From Aquificota bacterium (GTDB taxonomy: Bacteria > Aquificota > Aquificia > Aquificales > QOAS01), in the NCBI GenBank assembly GCA_013154305.1, contig JAADCT010000001.1:1-43866 (forward strand): a DNA stretch of 43,866 bases, given 5' to 3'. Numbering within the stretch: the first letter of the stretch is position 1; the number at the start of each line of letters is the position of its first letter. The notes under the pieces were generated by a model that did no database searches, was not told the origin of the DNA, and worked only from the letters and a program-made list of their open reading frames with translations. Both the position numbers and the translations under genes were made by a program. Shown here piece by piece: positions 23,227 through 30,632 of this stretch.

Positions 23227-24616
23227 GGAAGTCGCGGTTGGTTTTGAACTTTCTGAGTTTGTCGAGGAGAAACTCCATCGCCTCCACCGGGTCCATCGTC
23301 GACAGGAACTTCCTGAGGACCCAAATCTTTTGAAGCTCCCAGGGTTCGAGTAGGAGTTCCTCCTTCCTCGTTCCCGACTTTTCGATGTTGATGGCGGGAA
23401 AGACCCTCCTTTCGTAGAGGCGGCGGTCGAGGTGGATTTCCATGTTACCCGTTCCCTTGAACTCCTCGTAAATAACGTCGTCCATCCTCGAACCGGTCTC
23501 TATGAGGGCCGTGGCCAAAATGGTCAAACTGCCCCCGTTTTCGATGTTTCGGGCCGCACCGAAGAACTTCTTCGGCCGCAGGAAGGCGTTGGCCTCGATA
23601 CCGCCCGAAAGGACGCGGCCGGTTGGCGGCGTTACGGCGTTGGACGCGCGCGTGAGCCTCGTCAGCGAGTCGAGGAGAATGACCACGTCCTTACCCATTT
23701 CGACCATTCGCTTTGCCCGCTCTATCATCAGTTCGGCCACGTGCATGTGCTTTTCGGGCGGCTCGTCGAAGGTGGAGGCTATGACCTCGGCCCCGTCGCC
23801 CACGATTCTCTTCATCTCGGTCACCTCTTCGGGCCGCTCGTCGATTAGCAAAATCATCAGGTGAACCTCGGGGTGGTTTTTGATAATGGCGGTCGCAATC
23901 TTTTGCAAAAGGGTCGTCTTACCCGCCTTCGGCGGCGCCACTATCAGACCCCTCTGACCCTTTCCGATGGGGGCTATGAGGCTGACGACGCGCGTCGAAA
24001 GCTCCGAAGGGTCGTATTCGAGGTTGAAGCGTTCGGTCGGGTGGTAGGGCGTCAGCTTTTCAAACAGCGGGCGCTTTTTGGCCTCGTAGGGCGGAATGCC
24101 GTTAACCGCCTCCACCCGTATCAGGGCCTGATACTTCTCGTTTTCCCTCGGCGGGCGGGCAAAGCCCACTATCTCGTCGCCCGGCCGCAGACCCAACTTT
24201 TTAATCAGATTGGGCGGAACGTAGGTGTCCTGGGGCGAAGGGGCGTAGTAGTTTTCCGCGTAGCGGAGAAAACCGTAGCCCTCCGGCCGGATGTCCAAAA
24301 CCCCTTCGACGAAGCGCAAACCGTGGCGCTCGGCCTCCTTTTCCAAAATCTTTTTAATCAGCTCGCCCTTTTTAAGCCCCTTTACCTTCGAGAGGCCGAG
24401 CTCCTTTCCGATTTTCTGAAGCTCGGCCAGCGTCTTTTCCACCAGAACCGGATAGGTGTAGTTGAGCTGAAGGGTGGGCTTTTTCTTTTCCTCCCCGCCT
24501 TCGGTTTGGGTTTCCTTGGTTTCCTCGGCGGGGGTTTGCTGAACCTTTTGCTCCTCCTTTTGGGTCTCCTTTACCTCCTCAACTCCGGCGGTTTCCTTCT
24601 TGAGTTCCTCCGCCAT
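23207..24616 (-). CDS. rho: Transcription termination factor Rho
   Basis: Rho is the hexameric RNA helicase that ends untranslated transcripts. The 469-aa protein has a ~45-residue acidic, Glu/Lys/Gln-rich N-terminal extension; then the Rho-N and cold-shock RNA-binding domains ('DIRPEGYGFLR', 'GDEIVGFARPP'); Walker A 'APPKAGKTTLLQ'; 'LLIDERPEEVTEM'; and the Q-loop/R-loop 'GSLTILATALIETGSRMDDVIYEEFKGTGNM' (quoted in part as LIETGSRMDD). A strong AAGGAGGT precedes the ATG, 13 nt after mnmE. Intrinsic terminators are scarce in this window, so Rho may matter for the many tightly packed convergent pairs. Its own end overlaps the HD gene by 20 nt. Confidence 0.97.
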   Translation of the reverse strand: MAEELKKETAGVEEVKETQKEEQKVQQTPAEETKETQTEGGEEKKKPTLQLNYTYPVLVEKTLAELQKIGKELGLSKVKGLKKGELIKKILEKEAERHGLRFVEGVLDIRPEGYGFLRYAENYYAPSPQDTYVPPNLIKKLGLRPGDEIVGFARPPRENEKYQALIRVEAVNGIPPYEAKKRPLFEKLTPYHPTERFNLEYDPSELSTRVVSLIAPIGKGQRGLIVAPPKAGKTTLLQKIATAIIKNHPEVHLMILLIDERPEEVTEMKRIVGDGAEVIASTFDEPPEKHMHVAELMIERAKRMVEMGKDVVILLDSLTRLTRASNAVTPPTGRVLSGGIEANAFLRPKKFFGAARNIENGGSLTILATALIETGSRMDDVIYEEFKGTGNMEIHLDRRLYERRVFPAINIEKSGTRKEELLLEPWELQKIWVLRKFLSTMDPVEAMEFLLDKLRKFKTNRDFLKAMNA

Positions 24617-24629
24617 CGGTTCAACCTCC

Positions 24630-26012
24630 TTACTTTCCGATGCAAAAAGTGGAAAAGATTTGTCCCAAAACGTCCTCGGTGGTCACCTCGCCCACGATTT
24701 CGCCGAGGGCGTCGGTGGCCTCCCTCAGGTCGAGCATCAAAATCTCCGGCGAGTAAAAGTCGGAACGCAGGTATTCGAGGGCGTTTTCGAGCGCCGCCTT
24801 GGCCCGCCTCAAAAGTTCACCGTGGCGAACCGAAACGTAAATTTGGCCGCCTTCGGCGGCGCCCTTGAGACCCGCCTCCTCCAAAATGCGGTCCTTGAGC
24901 TCCTCTATTCCCTCACCCGTTTTGGCCGAAACGGCCAGCGTCGGAACCCCTTTAAGGGGAAAGTTTTCGGGAAGCTCCAGGCGGCGGCCGAGGTCGGCCT
25001 TGTTCAAAACGACCAAAACCGGCTTGTTCAAACGGGCGATTTTTTCCGCCAGCTCCAGCTCTTCGGGAGTGAGCCCTTGGGCCGAGGCGTCCAAAACGAA
25101 CAAAACGAGGTCCGCCTCCTCCAGCTGGCGCAGGGAGCGCTCGATGCCGATTTTCTCCACCTCGTCGGTCGCCTTGCGGATGCCGGCCGTGTCGACCAGC
25201 CTTATGGGCACTCCTCCGAGGCTCAGGGTCTCCTCCAGGTAGTCGCGCGTCGTTCCCTCCACCGAGGTCACTATGGCCCTTTCTTGGCCCAGCAGTTTGT
25301 TAAAGAGCGAAGACTTTCCCACGTTGGGCCGGCCGACTATGGCCAACTTCAGACCCCGGCGAAGGTACTTTCCCGCCTTCGCCGTCTCCAAAAGGCGGTT
25401 TACCCTCTCTAGTATCCTTTCGAGGCGCCCCTTTAGCTCCTCCCTTTCGATGGTGGGGATGTCCTCCTCTTCGAACTCTATCGAACTTTCGACCAACGCG
25501 TGGAGGGTGAGAAGTTCGTCCCTTAAAGGTTTAATCTCCTTCGAGAGGGCACCCCTGAGCTGATTGAGGGCCAACCGGCGGGCCAGGTCGGTCTTGGCCG
25601 ATATCAGTTCGGCGACCGCCTCCGCCTGAGTCAGGTCGAGCTTTCCGTTTAAAAAGGCGCGCTTGGTAAACTCGCCGGGCTCGGCCAACCGGGCCCCCGC
25701 CGAGAGGAGCCTTTCCAAAACCTTTTTCAGAATTATCGGGTTGCCGTGGACGCTGATTTCGGCCATGTCCTCGCCGGTATAAGAGTGGGGTCCCTTGTAG
25801 TAGACGACCACCGCCTCGTCTATCGGCTCGCCCCCTTCGTCCACTATCAGACCGTAGTGGGCAAAGCGCGGCTTTAGCCTCCCCGAGCGGCCCCTAAAGA
25901 CCTTTTTCAAAATTTCGAGGGTGTCGGGCCCGCTGAGGCGCAAAACGCCTATGGCGCTCTCGCCGTAGGGCGTTGCTATTGCGGCAATCGTGTCCCTCTT
26001 TTTTTCGACCAT
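24630..26012 (-). CDS. mnmE: tRNA uridine-5-carboxymethylaminomethyl modification GTPase MnmE
   Basis: MnmE works with MnmG to modify U34 of several tRNAs. I start at ATG 26012 (460 aa); the track extension overlaps the small peptide gene and the tRNA. 'DTIAAIATPYGESAIGVLRLSGP' is the classic N-terminus. G motifs are 'GRPNVGKSSLFNKLL', 'DTAGIR' and 'NKAD'. The C-terminal 'FCIGK' carries the conserved cysteine. GGAAG lies 8 nt before the ATG as a modest Shine-Dalgarno sequence. It lies downstream of a tRNA gene and a 38-aa peptide gene and upstream of rho. Confidence 0.96.
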   Translation of the reverse strand: MVEKKRDTIAAIATPYGESAIGVLRLSGPDTLEILKKVFRGRSGRLKPRFAHYGLIVDEGGEPIDEAVVVYYKGPHSYTGEDMAEISVHGNPIILKKVLERLLSAGARLAEPGEFTKRAFLNGKLDLTQAEAVAELISAKTDLARRLALNQLRGALSKEIKPLRDELLTLHALVESSIEFEEEDIPTIEREELKGRLERILERVNRLLETAKAGKYLRRGLKLAIVGRPNVGKSSLFNKLLGQERAIVTSVEGTTRDYLEETLSLGGVPIRLVDTAGIRKATDEVEKIGIERSLRQLEEADLVLFVLDASAQGLTPEELELAEKIARLNKPVLVVLNKADLGRRLELPENFPLKGVPTLAVSAKTGEGIEELKDRILEEAGLKGAAEGGQIYVSVRHGELLRRAKAALENALEYLRSDFYSPEILMLDLREATDALGEIVGEVTTEDVLGQIFSTFCIGK

Positions 26013-26029
26013 AGTTTGTTCTTCCGAAG

Positions 26030-26146
26030 TTAGCGGTCTTTCTTTTTCCCCTTCTTGGGCCAAAGCATCAAAATCAATCCGACCACGAAGAGGGTGACCG
26101 CGTATCCGACCGCAAGCAGGTGAAACCAATCCCTTTGATTTTCCAT
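26030..26146 (-). CDS. 38-aa single-span membrane peptide (CcmD-like in appearance)
   Basis: ATG 26146 gives a 38-residue peptide: a short polar start, one hydrophobic helix (LLAVGYAVTLFVVGLILML), then the basic tail WPKKGKKKDR, which should stay in the cytoplasm. GGAG lies 9 nt before the ATG. The listed 97-aa ORF would read through the tRNA gene and is not believed. Size and pattern recall CcmD, a small haem-export or cytochrome c maturation subunit, but no other ccm gene is here except a CcsA/HemX-like gene 13 kb away. Treat the family as open. Confidence 0.6.
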   Translation of the reverse strand: MENQRDWFHLLAVGYAVTLFVVGLILMLWPKKGKKKDR

Positions 26147-26180
26147 TACGGACTGCTCCGAAACCTCTTGAAACCGAAGA

Positions 26181-26268
26181 TGGTGCCGGAGGCGGGAGTC
26201 GAACCCGCACGCCCTTAACGGGCACCGGATCCTGAGTCCGGCGCGTCTGCCAGTTCCGCCACTCCGGC
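26181..26268 (-). tRNA. tRNA-Leu (anticodon CAG)
   Basis: The reverse complement begins GCCGGAGTGGCGGAAC and ends CTCCGGCACCA, with a 7-bp acceptor stem (GCCGGAG/CTCCGGC) and an encoded CCA. The anticodon loop reads CTCAGGA, giving CAG, which decodes CUG. The long variable arm (GTGCCCGTTAAGGGCGT) is typical of class II tRNA-Leu, and the T arm has GGTTCGACTCC. It contains the only GATC I found in the window. It lies inside a run of protein genes between rplY and a small membrane peptide, and has a consensus promoter of its own. Confidence 0.97.
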
Positions 26269-26294
26269 TGGCCGAAGGATTAACCGAAAAAGTA

Positions 26295-26323
26295 ATTTTA
26301 AGCAAAAGGGTCGAAGGCGTCAA
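26295..26323 (-). promoter_or_regulatory. Consensus -35/-10 promoter of tRNA-Leu
   Basis: On the minus strand TTGACG, 17 nt, TAAAAT, then about 26 nt to the tRNA 5' end. It is the clearest sigma-70 type promoter in the window and shows that this organism uses a normal -35 when strong expression is needed, unlike most protein-gene starts here. Confidence 0.75.
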
Positions 26324-26333
26324 GGGAGGGCGG

Positions 26334-26936
26334 TCAGGAGGAAGTTTCCCCCTCGGCCGCTTCGCCCTCGCCCTCCGCCTGCTCCTCTTCGGGTTCGAGG
26401 ATAACCACGACGACCTCGTCGGGGTTGTCCATAATCTTCGTTCCCTCGGGAACCGGCAGGTCCCTCACGTAGAGAACGTCGCCGACGTCGAGGTCGGAAA
26501 CGTCGACCTGAATGACCTCCGGCAGCTTGGCCGGCGGGGCCTTAACGGTAATGGTGTGCATGGCCAGTTCGAGCGTTCCGCCCTTTTCGAGACCCTTGGG
26601 CGTTCCGACGATTTGGACGGGAATTTCGGCCTCGATTTCGGCCGTGTGCGTCAGGTCCTGCAGGTCGACGTGAATGGGATTGGTTCCCGTCCAGTCGGTC
26701 TGAACTTCCTTCAGAATGCAAACGCGGGGTTCCTTTTCTCCCTCCACCTCGAGGTTTATCAAAAAGGCCTCACCGTGGGGAAGCTTCTCAAAGTCCTTTT
26801 TGGATATGTAAACGTGGAGGTTTTCGACCCCTTTACCGTAAACCTCGGCCGGGAGCCAACCCTCTTTGCGCATGCGCTTGAGCTCGCTCTTTCGACCTAT
26901 TTTTCTGGGAATGGCCTTGAGCGGTATCCTTCTCAT
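26334..26936 (-). CDS. rplY: 50S ribosomal protein L25/general stress protein CTC
   Basis: The protein binds 5S rRNA. The 200-aa form is the long CTC type with N-terminal L25 domain ('ELKRMRKEGWLPAEVYGKG') and C-terminal TL5/CTC beta domain ('VQIVGTPKGLEKGGTLE', 'VDVSDLDVGDVLYVRDLPVPEG', seen in part as VSDLDVGDVL). A Glu-rich tail ends the protein. AGGAGGAGGT precedes the ATG at 26936. It follows prs with a 130-nt gap containing palindromic repeats. The prs-rplY order is widespread in bacteria. Confidence 0.95.
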   Translation of the reverse strand: MRRIPLKAIPRKIGRKSELKRMRKEGWLPAEVYGKGVENLHVYISKKDFEKLPHGEAFLINLEVEGEKEPRVCILKEVQTDWTGTNPIHVDLQDLTHTAEIEAEIPVQIVGTPKGLEKGGTLELAMHTITVKAPPAKLPEVIQVDVSDLDVGDVLYVRDLPVPEGTKIMDNPDEVVVVILEPEEEQAEGEGEAAEGETSS

Positions 26937-27008
26937 CGCCCTTTACCTCCTCCTTTCGGGCTACTTTCCGGAAACCGCCCCTTCGCAGGGAAAGGTTTTC
27001 CGGCAAAC

Positions 27009-27040
27009 CCGTAAAGTTTACGGAATTTAAAGTTTACGGA
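27009..27040. repeat. Palindrome CCGTAAAGTTTACGG plus a second half-copy
   Basis: CCGTAAA-G-TTTACGG (27009-27023) is a perfect 7+1+7 palindrome, followed at once by TTTAAAGTTTACGGA, repeating the right half. The pair lies between prs and rplY. It could be an operator or an RNA element; nothing identifies the binding protein. Confidence 0.4.
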
Positions 27041-27056
27041 AAACCCCCGAAGGGGC
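27041..27056 (-). terminator. Weak hairpin after prs
   Basis: On the minus strand GCCCC-TTC-GGGG is followed by GTTTT, 11 nt past the prs stop. The short stem may give partial termination or attenuation between prs and rplY. Confidence 0.35.
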
Positions 27057-27066
27057 AAGAAAAAAA

Positions 27067-28005
27067 CTACTCAAAGAGTATCGAGAGGGGCTTGCCCTCC
27101 ACCACGCGGCGGATGACCTCCGCCATTATCGGCGCCACCGAAAGGACCTTCTTGACCTTTATCGGTTTGTCGTCGGTCGGTATCGTGTCGGTCAAAACCA
27201 GCTCCGTCAGTTTCGAGTTGTTAATCCTCTCGACCGCCGGGCCCGACAGGACGCCGTGGGTGATGCAGGCGCGAACGCTCTTTGCCCCCTTCTTGAGGAG
27301 CATTTCGGCCGCCGCCACCAGCGTTCCCGCGGTGTCGACGATGTCGTCCACGATAACGCAGTTTTTGCCCTCGACGTTGCCTATAACGTCGAAGACCTCG
27401 ACGGCGTTGGGCCGCGGGCGCATCTTGTAAATAATCGCCAATTCGGCGCCGAGCTTCTTGGCCAGCTTGTCGGCCCTCTTGGCGCCCCCCGCGTCGGGCG
27501 AGACCACGACCAGGTCTTCGAGGTTCAAACTTTTCAGGTATTCGGCAAAGAGGGGCAGGGCCGTTATGTGCTCGACCGGAACGTTGAAAAAGCCCTGAAT
27601 TTGCTCCGCGTGCAGGTCGACGACGATAACGCGGTCGGCGCCGACGCTCTCCATCAAATTGGCCAAAACCTTGGCGCTTATCGGAACGCGCGGCCTGTCC
27701 TTTCGGTCCTGGCGGGCGTAGGCGTAGTAGGGAACGACGAGGTTTATCTCGGCGGCCGAGGCCCTGAGGGCCGCGTCGGCCAGCAGGAGCATTTCCATAA
27801 TGTGGTCGTTGGCGGGTCGGTGGAGGCTCTGAATTATGAAAACCCGCTTTTGTCGGACGCTCTCGTTAATCTGAACGCGGATTTCCCCGTCGGAAAAGCG
27901 CGTAACCAGCGTGTCGGTCAGCGGAACGCCCAAAATTTCCGAAATTTTGCGGCTCAGGGCCGGGTGGGAACTTCCCGATATGAGGGCAACGCTTTCGAGC
28001 GACAT
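27067..28005 (-). CDS. prs: Ribose-phosphate pyrophosphokinase
   Basis: Prs makes PRPP from ribose 5-phosphate and ATP for nucleotide, histidine and tryptophan synthesis. The 312-aa protein has 'RFSDGEIRVQINESVR', 'YYAYARQDRKDRPRVPISAK', the signature 'VIVVDLHAEQIQGFF', 'VSPDAGGAKRADKLA' and the PRPP-binding 'NCVIVDDIVDTAGTL'. It is a class I enzyme of normal length. The start has no Shine-Dalgarno sequence; TAAAAA lies 9 nt before the ATG. It is the first gene of a minus-strand run to rho and is divergent from the DUF72 gene by 54 nt. Confidence 0.97.
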   Translation of the reverse strand: MSLESVALISGSSHPALSRKISEILGVPLTDTLVTRFSDGEIRVQINESVRQKRVFIIQSLHRPANDHIMEMLLLADAALRASAAEINLVVPYYAYARQDRKDRPRVPISAKVLANLMESVGADRVIVVDLHAEQIQGFFNVPVEHITALPLFAEYLKSLNLEDLVVVSPDAGGAKRADKLAKKLGAELAIIYKMRPRPNAVEVFDVIGNVEGKNCVIVDDIVDTAGTLVAAAEMLLKKGAKSVRACITHGVLSGPAVERINNSKLTELVLTDTIPTDDKPIKVKKVLSVAPIMAEVIRRVVEGKPLSILFE

Positions 28006-28059
28006 AAGTAAGAGTTTTTACTCACGAAACCCCTTCGGGGGATAATTTCGTTTCTTCCG
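28006..28059. promoter_or_regulatory. Divergent prs / DUF72 promoter region with CCCCTTCGGGG hairpin
   Basis: Within 54 nt lie TAAAAA (minus strand, 28015-28020) for prs, a CCCCTTCGGGG stem (28030-28040), and GATAAT (28041-28046) 13 nt before the plus ATG. Because the flanking genes diverge, the hairpin cannot be the terminator of either. Confidence 0.5.
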
Positions 28060-28872
28060 ATGCCCCAGCTCAAAATTTACGTCGGCTGCAGCGGCTTTTC
28101 CTATCCCGAGTGGAGGGGGGTCTTTTACCCCCAGCGACTGCCCAAAGAGCTTTGGCTCGAGCACTACAAAAAGTACTTTTCCGTCGTCGAGCTCAACTTC
28201 AGCTTTTACAAGTTTCCCTCCCGCAGCGTTACCGCCTCCTTGGTGGCAAAGGCCCCCCACCTGAAGTTTTCGGTAAAGGCCCACCAGAAGTTTACCCACC
28301 GCCGCGAGTACACCGAAAAGGACGTCGAACACTTCGTAAAGGGCATAGAACCGATAGTGGAAAAGGGCAACCTGATAGCGATACTCTTTCAGTTTCCCGA
28401 AAGTTTCGGAATGAGCGAGGAAAACTGGAACTACCTGGAAAAGCTCCACTACGACTTTGCGGACTTCGTTCAGGCGTTTGAATTGAGAAACAAAAGCTGG
28501 CACAACCGCGAATTTTGGCGTTGGCTCGACGAGAGGAACATAACCGTAGTAAACATCGACGCACCAAAGGAGCTGGGCTGGGCGGTCGGTCCCTGGGTTT
28601 CCACCGGCGAAATCAACTACGTTCGCCTCCACGGTCGCAATCCCAAAAGACTCTACGACTACCTCTACACGGACGAGGAATTGGAGGAAATCCTCCGGAA
28701 GGTCAAGAAAATCTACGGCGGTAAACCCACCTACGTCTTCTTTAACAACACCGTCGGCGCAAAGTGCGTCGCCAACGCCATACGCTTCAAGCAGATGCTC
28801 GGCGTTTGGAACGAAAACATTCCCATTCCCAACGCCATAAAGAGGATGTGGATTACCAAGGAATTCGAGTAG
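28060..28872 (+). CDS. DUF72-family protein
   Basis: The 270-aa protein has the family hallmarks: 'YVGCSGFSYPEWRGVFYP' at the start, 'VELNFSFYKFPS', 'LKFSVKAHQKFTH', 'LIAILFQFPESF' and 'AFELRNKSWHN', with 'YVFFNNTVGAKCVANA' near the end. The fold is a TIM barrel. The biochemical role of the family is not established to my knowledge. GATAAT lies 13 nt before the ATG, and there is no Shine-Dalgarno sequence. A strong terminator follows. Confidence 0.92.
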   Translation: MPQLKIYVGCSGFSYPEWRGVFYPQRLPKELWLEHYKKYFSVVELNFSFYKFPSRSVTASLVAKAPHLKFSVKAHQKFTHRREYTEKDVEHFVKGIEPIVEKGNLIAILFQFPESFGMSEENWNYLEKLHYDFADFVQAFELRNKSWHNREFWRWLDERNITVVNIDAPKELGWAVGPWVSTGEINYVRLHGRNPKRLYDYLYTDEELEEILRKVKKIYGGKPTYVFFNNTVGAKCVANAIRFKQMLGVWNENIPIPNAIKRMWITKEFE

Positions 28873-28880
28873 GACAAACT

Positions 28881-28908
28881 CCCGCCGCCTCCGGCGGCGG
28901 GCTTTTTT
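28881..28908 (+). terminator. Strong intrinsic terminator after DUF72 gene
   Basis: CCCGCCGCC-TCC-GGCGGCGGG forms a perfect 9-bp GC stem followed by CTTTTTT. It acts on the plus strand and ends 3 nt before the stop of the convergent SpoIID/LytB gene. It is one of only three convincing intrinsic terminators in the window. Confidence 0.9.
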
Positions 28909-28910
28909 CC

Positions 28911-30128
28911 TCAGTAAAGCTTTTTCAGCTCGGCGGGACCGTAGTAGAGCTTAAGAATGCGGTCGAAGCTCCAACCCTTTTTGGCCAGGCAGTAGGCGCC
29001 CCACTGGCTCATTCCCAGGCCGTGGCCAAAGCCCCTTCCCTCGAGCCTCAGCCCGCCTTTGGGGTAAAACCAGTCGGAGGGAATTTTAAGTTTCAGTCTC
29101 GCGAAGAAGGTCAGCGGCAGTTCGAGCCTCCTTCCCCCTTCGAGGAAAAAAACCAGTTTCCGACCGCGGCCGCAAACTCCCCTCTCCACCGAAAGGTCTA
29201 AAACCCTTCCCTCCGTCCCGAGTTCGGAAAGGAGCCTTTTTAACCTTTCGGCGGAGAGTTTCCTCTCCCAGCGGCCCCAGCGGAGCCTTTCGACCTCGCA
29301 GGGCTCCTTTACCGAAGGAAGGTAGGGAAGGGGAAGTCCGAAGAGGTCCTCGAAGGAGTTGGTGCAGCCGCCGGCGTTGGAGTGGTACATGGCGTAGATG
29401 AGGCCGCCGCCGTAGGTCAAAACCAGGCCGCGGGTTTGCTCGACGGCCCGCCGAACGCTTTCAAACCGGCGCGACAGTCCGACGAAGACCTGATGGGCTA
29501 CGGTGGCCGTGAGGTCGAAGGGTTTTCCCTCGGCGCGGGCGCGGGCGGCGTTAAAGAGGGCGTAAGTTCGGGCGGCCACAGCCTGGGCCTTAAGCACCTC
29601 CTCGGGCCAGGAGGCGTAAACCTCCCCCGGCAGGACCCCCTCGAGGTAAAGCTCCAGCGGCAGGTGCAAAACCAGCAGCGACCTCCCCCGGTAGGTCAGA
29701 AGTTCGACCTTCGCTTTCGCCGGCAGGTCGGTCAGAAAACTTCCGTCCGCCGAGAGGGAACACCCCTTTTCGACCTCCAAAAGGAGGCGGTCGAAGGTCC
29801 TCCTTCCGGCCCTAAGCTTGCCGCCTTCGTAGGAGACGCGTACGGTTCGGTCGGGGCAGCGGATGCCGACCTCCCTCCAGCGGGAGGCGTAGGCGACGCG
29901 GATGAGGGGTTCCTCTTTGGTTTCAAACCGCCGCGGGAGAAAGAAGCGGTAAACTTCGAGCCGCCTTCGGGGAGCGTCGGAGTAGTTTCCCAAGAAGGTA
30001 AAAAGTTCGAGGGCCGTAACGAAGTTTCCGTCGCTTTGATACTTTACCGCGAGGCGGTATAGCGTTTCCCGCAAGTCGCCCGCAAAGGTCAAAAGGGCGA
30101 GTGTCAAAAGGAGGAGCGCCCGCGCCAT
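28911..30128 (-). CDS. SpoIID/LytB-domain exported peptidoglycan hydrolase or amidase enhancer
   Basis: From ATG 30128 the protein is 405 aa. It starts with a signal peptide (ARALLLLTLALLTFAG), then an N-terminal helical part, and from about residue 160 the SpoIID domain: 'YLEGVLPGEVYASWPEEVLKAQAVAARTYAL' (in part LPGEVYASWPEE), 'YHSNAGGCTNSFED' and 'GRGFGHGLGMSQWGA'. In spore formers SpoIID is a lytic transglycosylase; in non-sporulating diderms LytB-type homologues act on peptidoglycan or assist amidases. A cell-wall role in the periplasm is inferred. TATAGT lies 8 nt before the ATG, with no Shine-Dalgarno sequence. Confidence 0.9.
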   Translation of the reverse strand: MARALLLLTLALLTFAGDLRETLYRLAVKYQSDGNFVTALELFTFLGNYSDAPRRRLEVYRFFLPRRFETKEEPLIRVAYASRWREVGIRCPDRTVRVSYEGGKLRAGRRTFDRLLLEVEKGCSLSADGSFLTDLPAKAKVELLTYRGRSLLVLHLPLELYLEGVLPGEVYASWPEEVLKAQAVAARTYALFNAARARAEGKPFDLTATVAHQVFVGLSRRFESVRRAVEQTRGLVLTYGGGLIYAMYHSNAGGCTNSFEDLFGLPLPYLPSVKEPCEVERLRWGRWERKLSAERLKRLLSELGTEGRVLDLSVERGVCGRGRKLVFFLEGGRRLELPLTFFARLKLKIPSDWFYPKGGLRLEGRGFGHGLGMSQWGAYCLAKKGWSFDRILKLYYGPAELKKLY

Positions 30129-30167
30129 TGAAAGCAACTATAAAGGGTTTGAAATTTAAACCCCACT
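30129..30167. promoter_or_regulatory. 39-nt divergent promoter with inverted repeat
   Basis: TATAGT (minus strand, 30137-30142) serves the SpoIID gene at 8 nt. TTTAAA (30155-30160) lies 7 nt before the plus ATG. GGGTTT-GAAATTT-AAACCC (30145-30163) is an inverted repeat covering the plus -10 and could be an operator. Confidence 0.5.
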
Positions 30168-30632
30168 ATGGGCGTAAAGGTAAACCGCTTTCCGAAAATG
30201 GCGGCGCTTCAAAAGTTCAGGGCCCTGCGGCTGGGCTACCCGGAGGAGCTGGCCGAGGCGATAGGGGTGGCCGAGGCGGTAAAGTACGCGATTTTTAAAA
30301 ACCTTCACCGGCTCAAGCGCCAGGGCAAGGAGGAGGAGGCGGAGAAGCTGGCGCCCGAATACGGTTCGCAAAAGGAAACGCTGGATTGGAAGACCTTTGA
30401 GCTGTTTAAGCTGGCGGCAAAGGAGGGAAAGCCCTTCGTCGGGGGAAGGACCTACACGGCGGCCGACTACCGGCGGCAGGTCATCGAGCGCTTCGGCGAG
30501 GAGGTGGGCAGGAAAATCGAGGAGTGGGCCCGCCGGTTGGTGGAGCAAACGCCGGAGGAGCTACTGAGAAACGAGCAAAAGTTTTTCAACAAGGTTTGGA
30601 AGGTCCACCGCGACGACCCCATAGAGGTCTAG
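30168..30632 (+). CDS. Conserved-looking cytoplasmic protein of unknown function
   Basis: I do not recognise this 154-aa protein. It is highly charged and helix-rich, with no signal peptide, membrane segment or metal motif. 'LAEAIGVAEAVKYAIFKNLHRLKRQGKEEEAEKLAPEYGS' (in part LAEAIGVAEAVKYAIFKNL) could be a helical bundle. 'FVGGRTYTAADYRRQVIERFGEEVG' (in part GGRTYTAADYRRQ) might be a partner-binding segment. Codon use resembles neighbouring real genes. Its TAG interlocks with the pilB stop in the palindrome CTAG at 30629-30632. No function is proposed. Confidence 0.7.
   Translation: MGVKVNRFPKMAALQKFRALRLGYPEELAEAIGVAEAVKYAIFKNLHRLKRQGKEEEAEKLAPEYGSQKETLDWKTFELFKLAAKEGKPFVGGRTYTAADYRRQVIERFGEEVGRKIEEWARRLVEQTPEELLRNEQKFFNKVWKVHRDDPIEV

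Noticed and set aside
26013-26323. Long N-terminal extension of mnmE and the 97-aa ORF through tRNA-Leu
   Set aside because: Both cross a clear tRNA gene and are not protein-like before the internal ATGs chosen.
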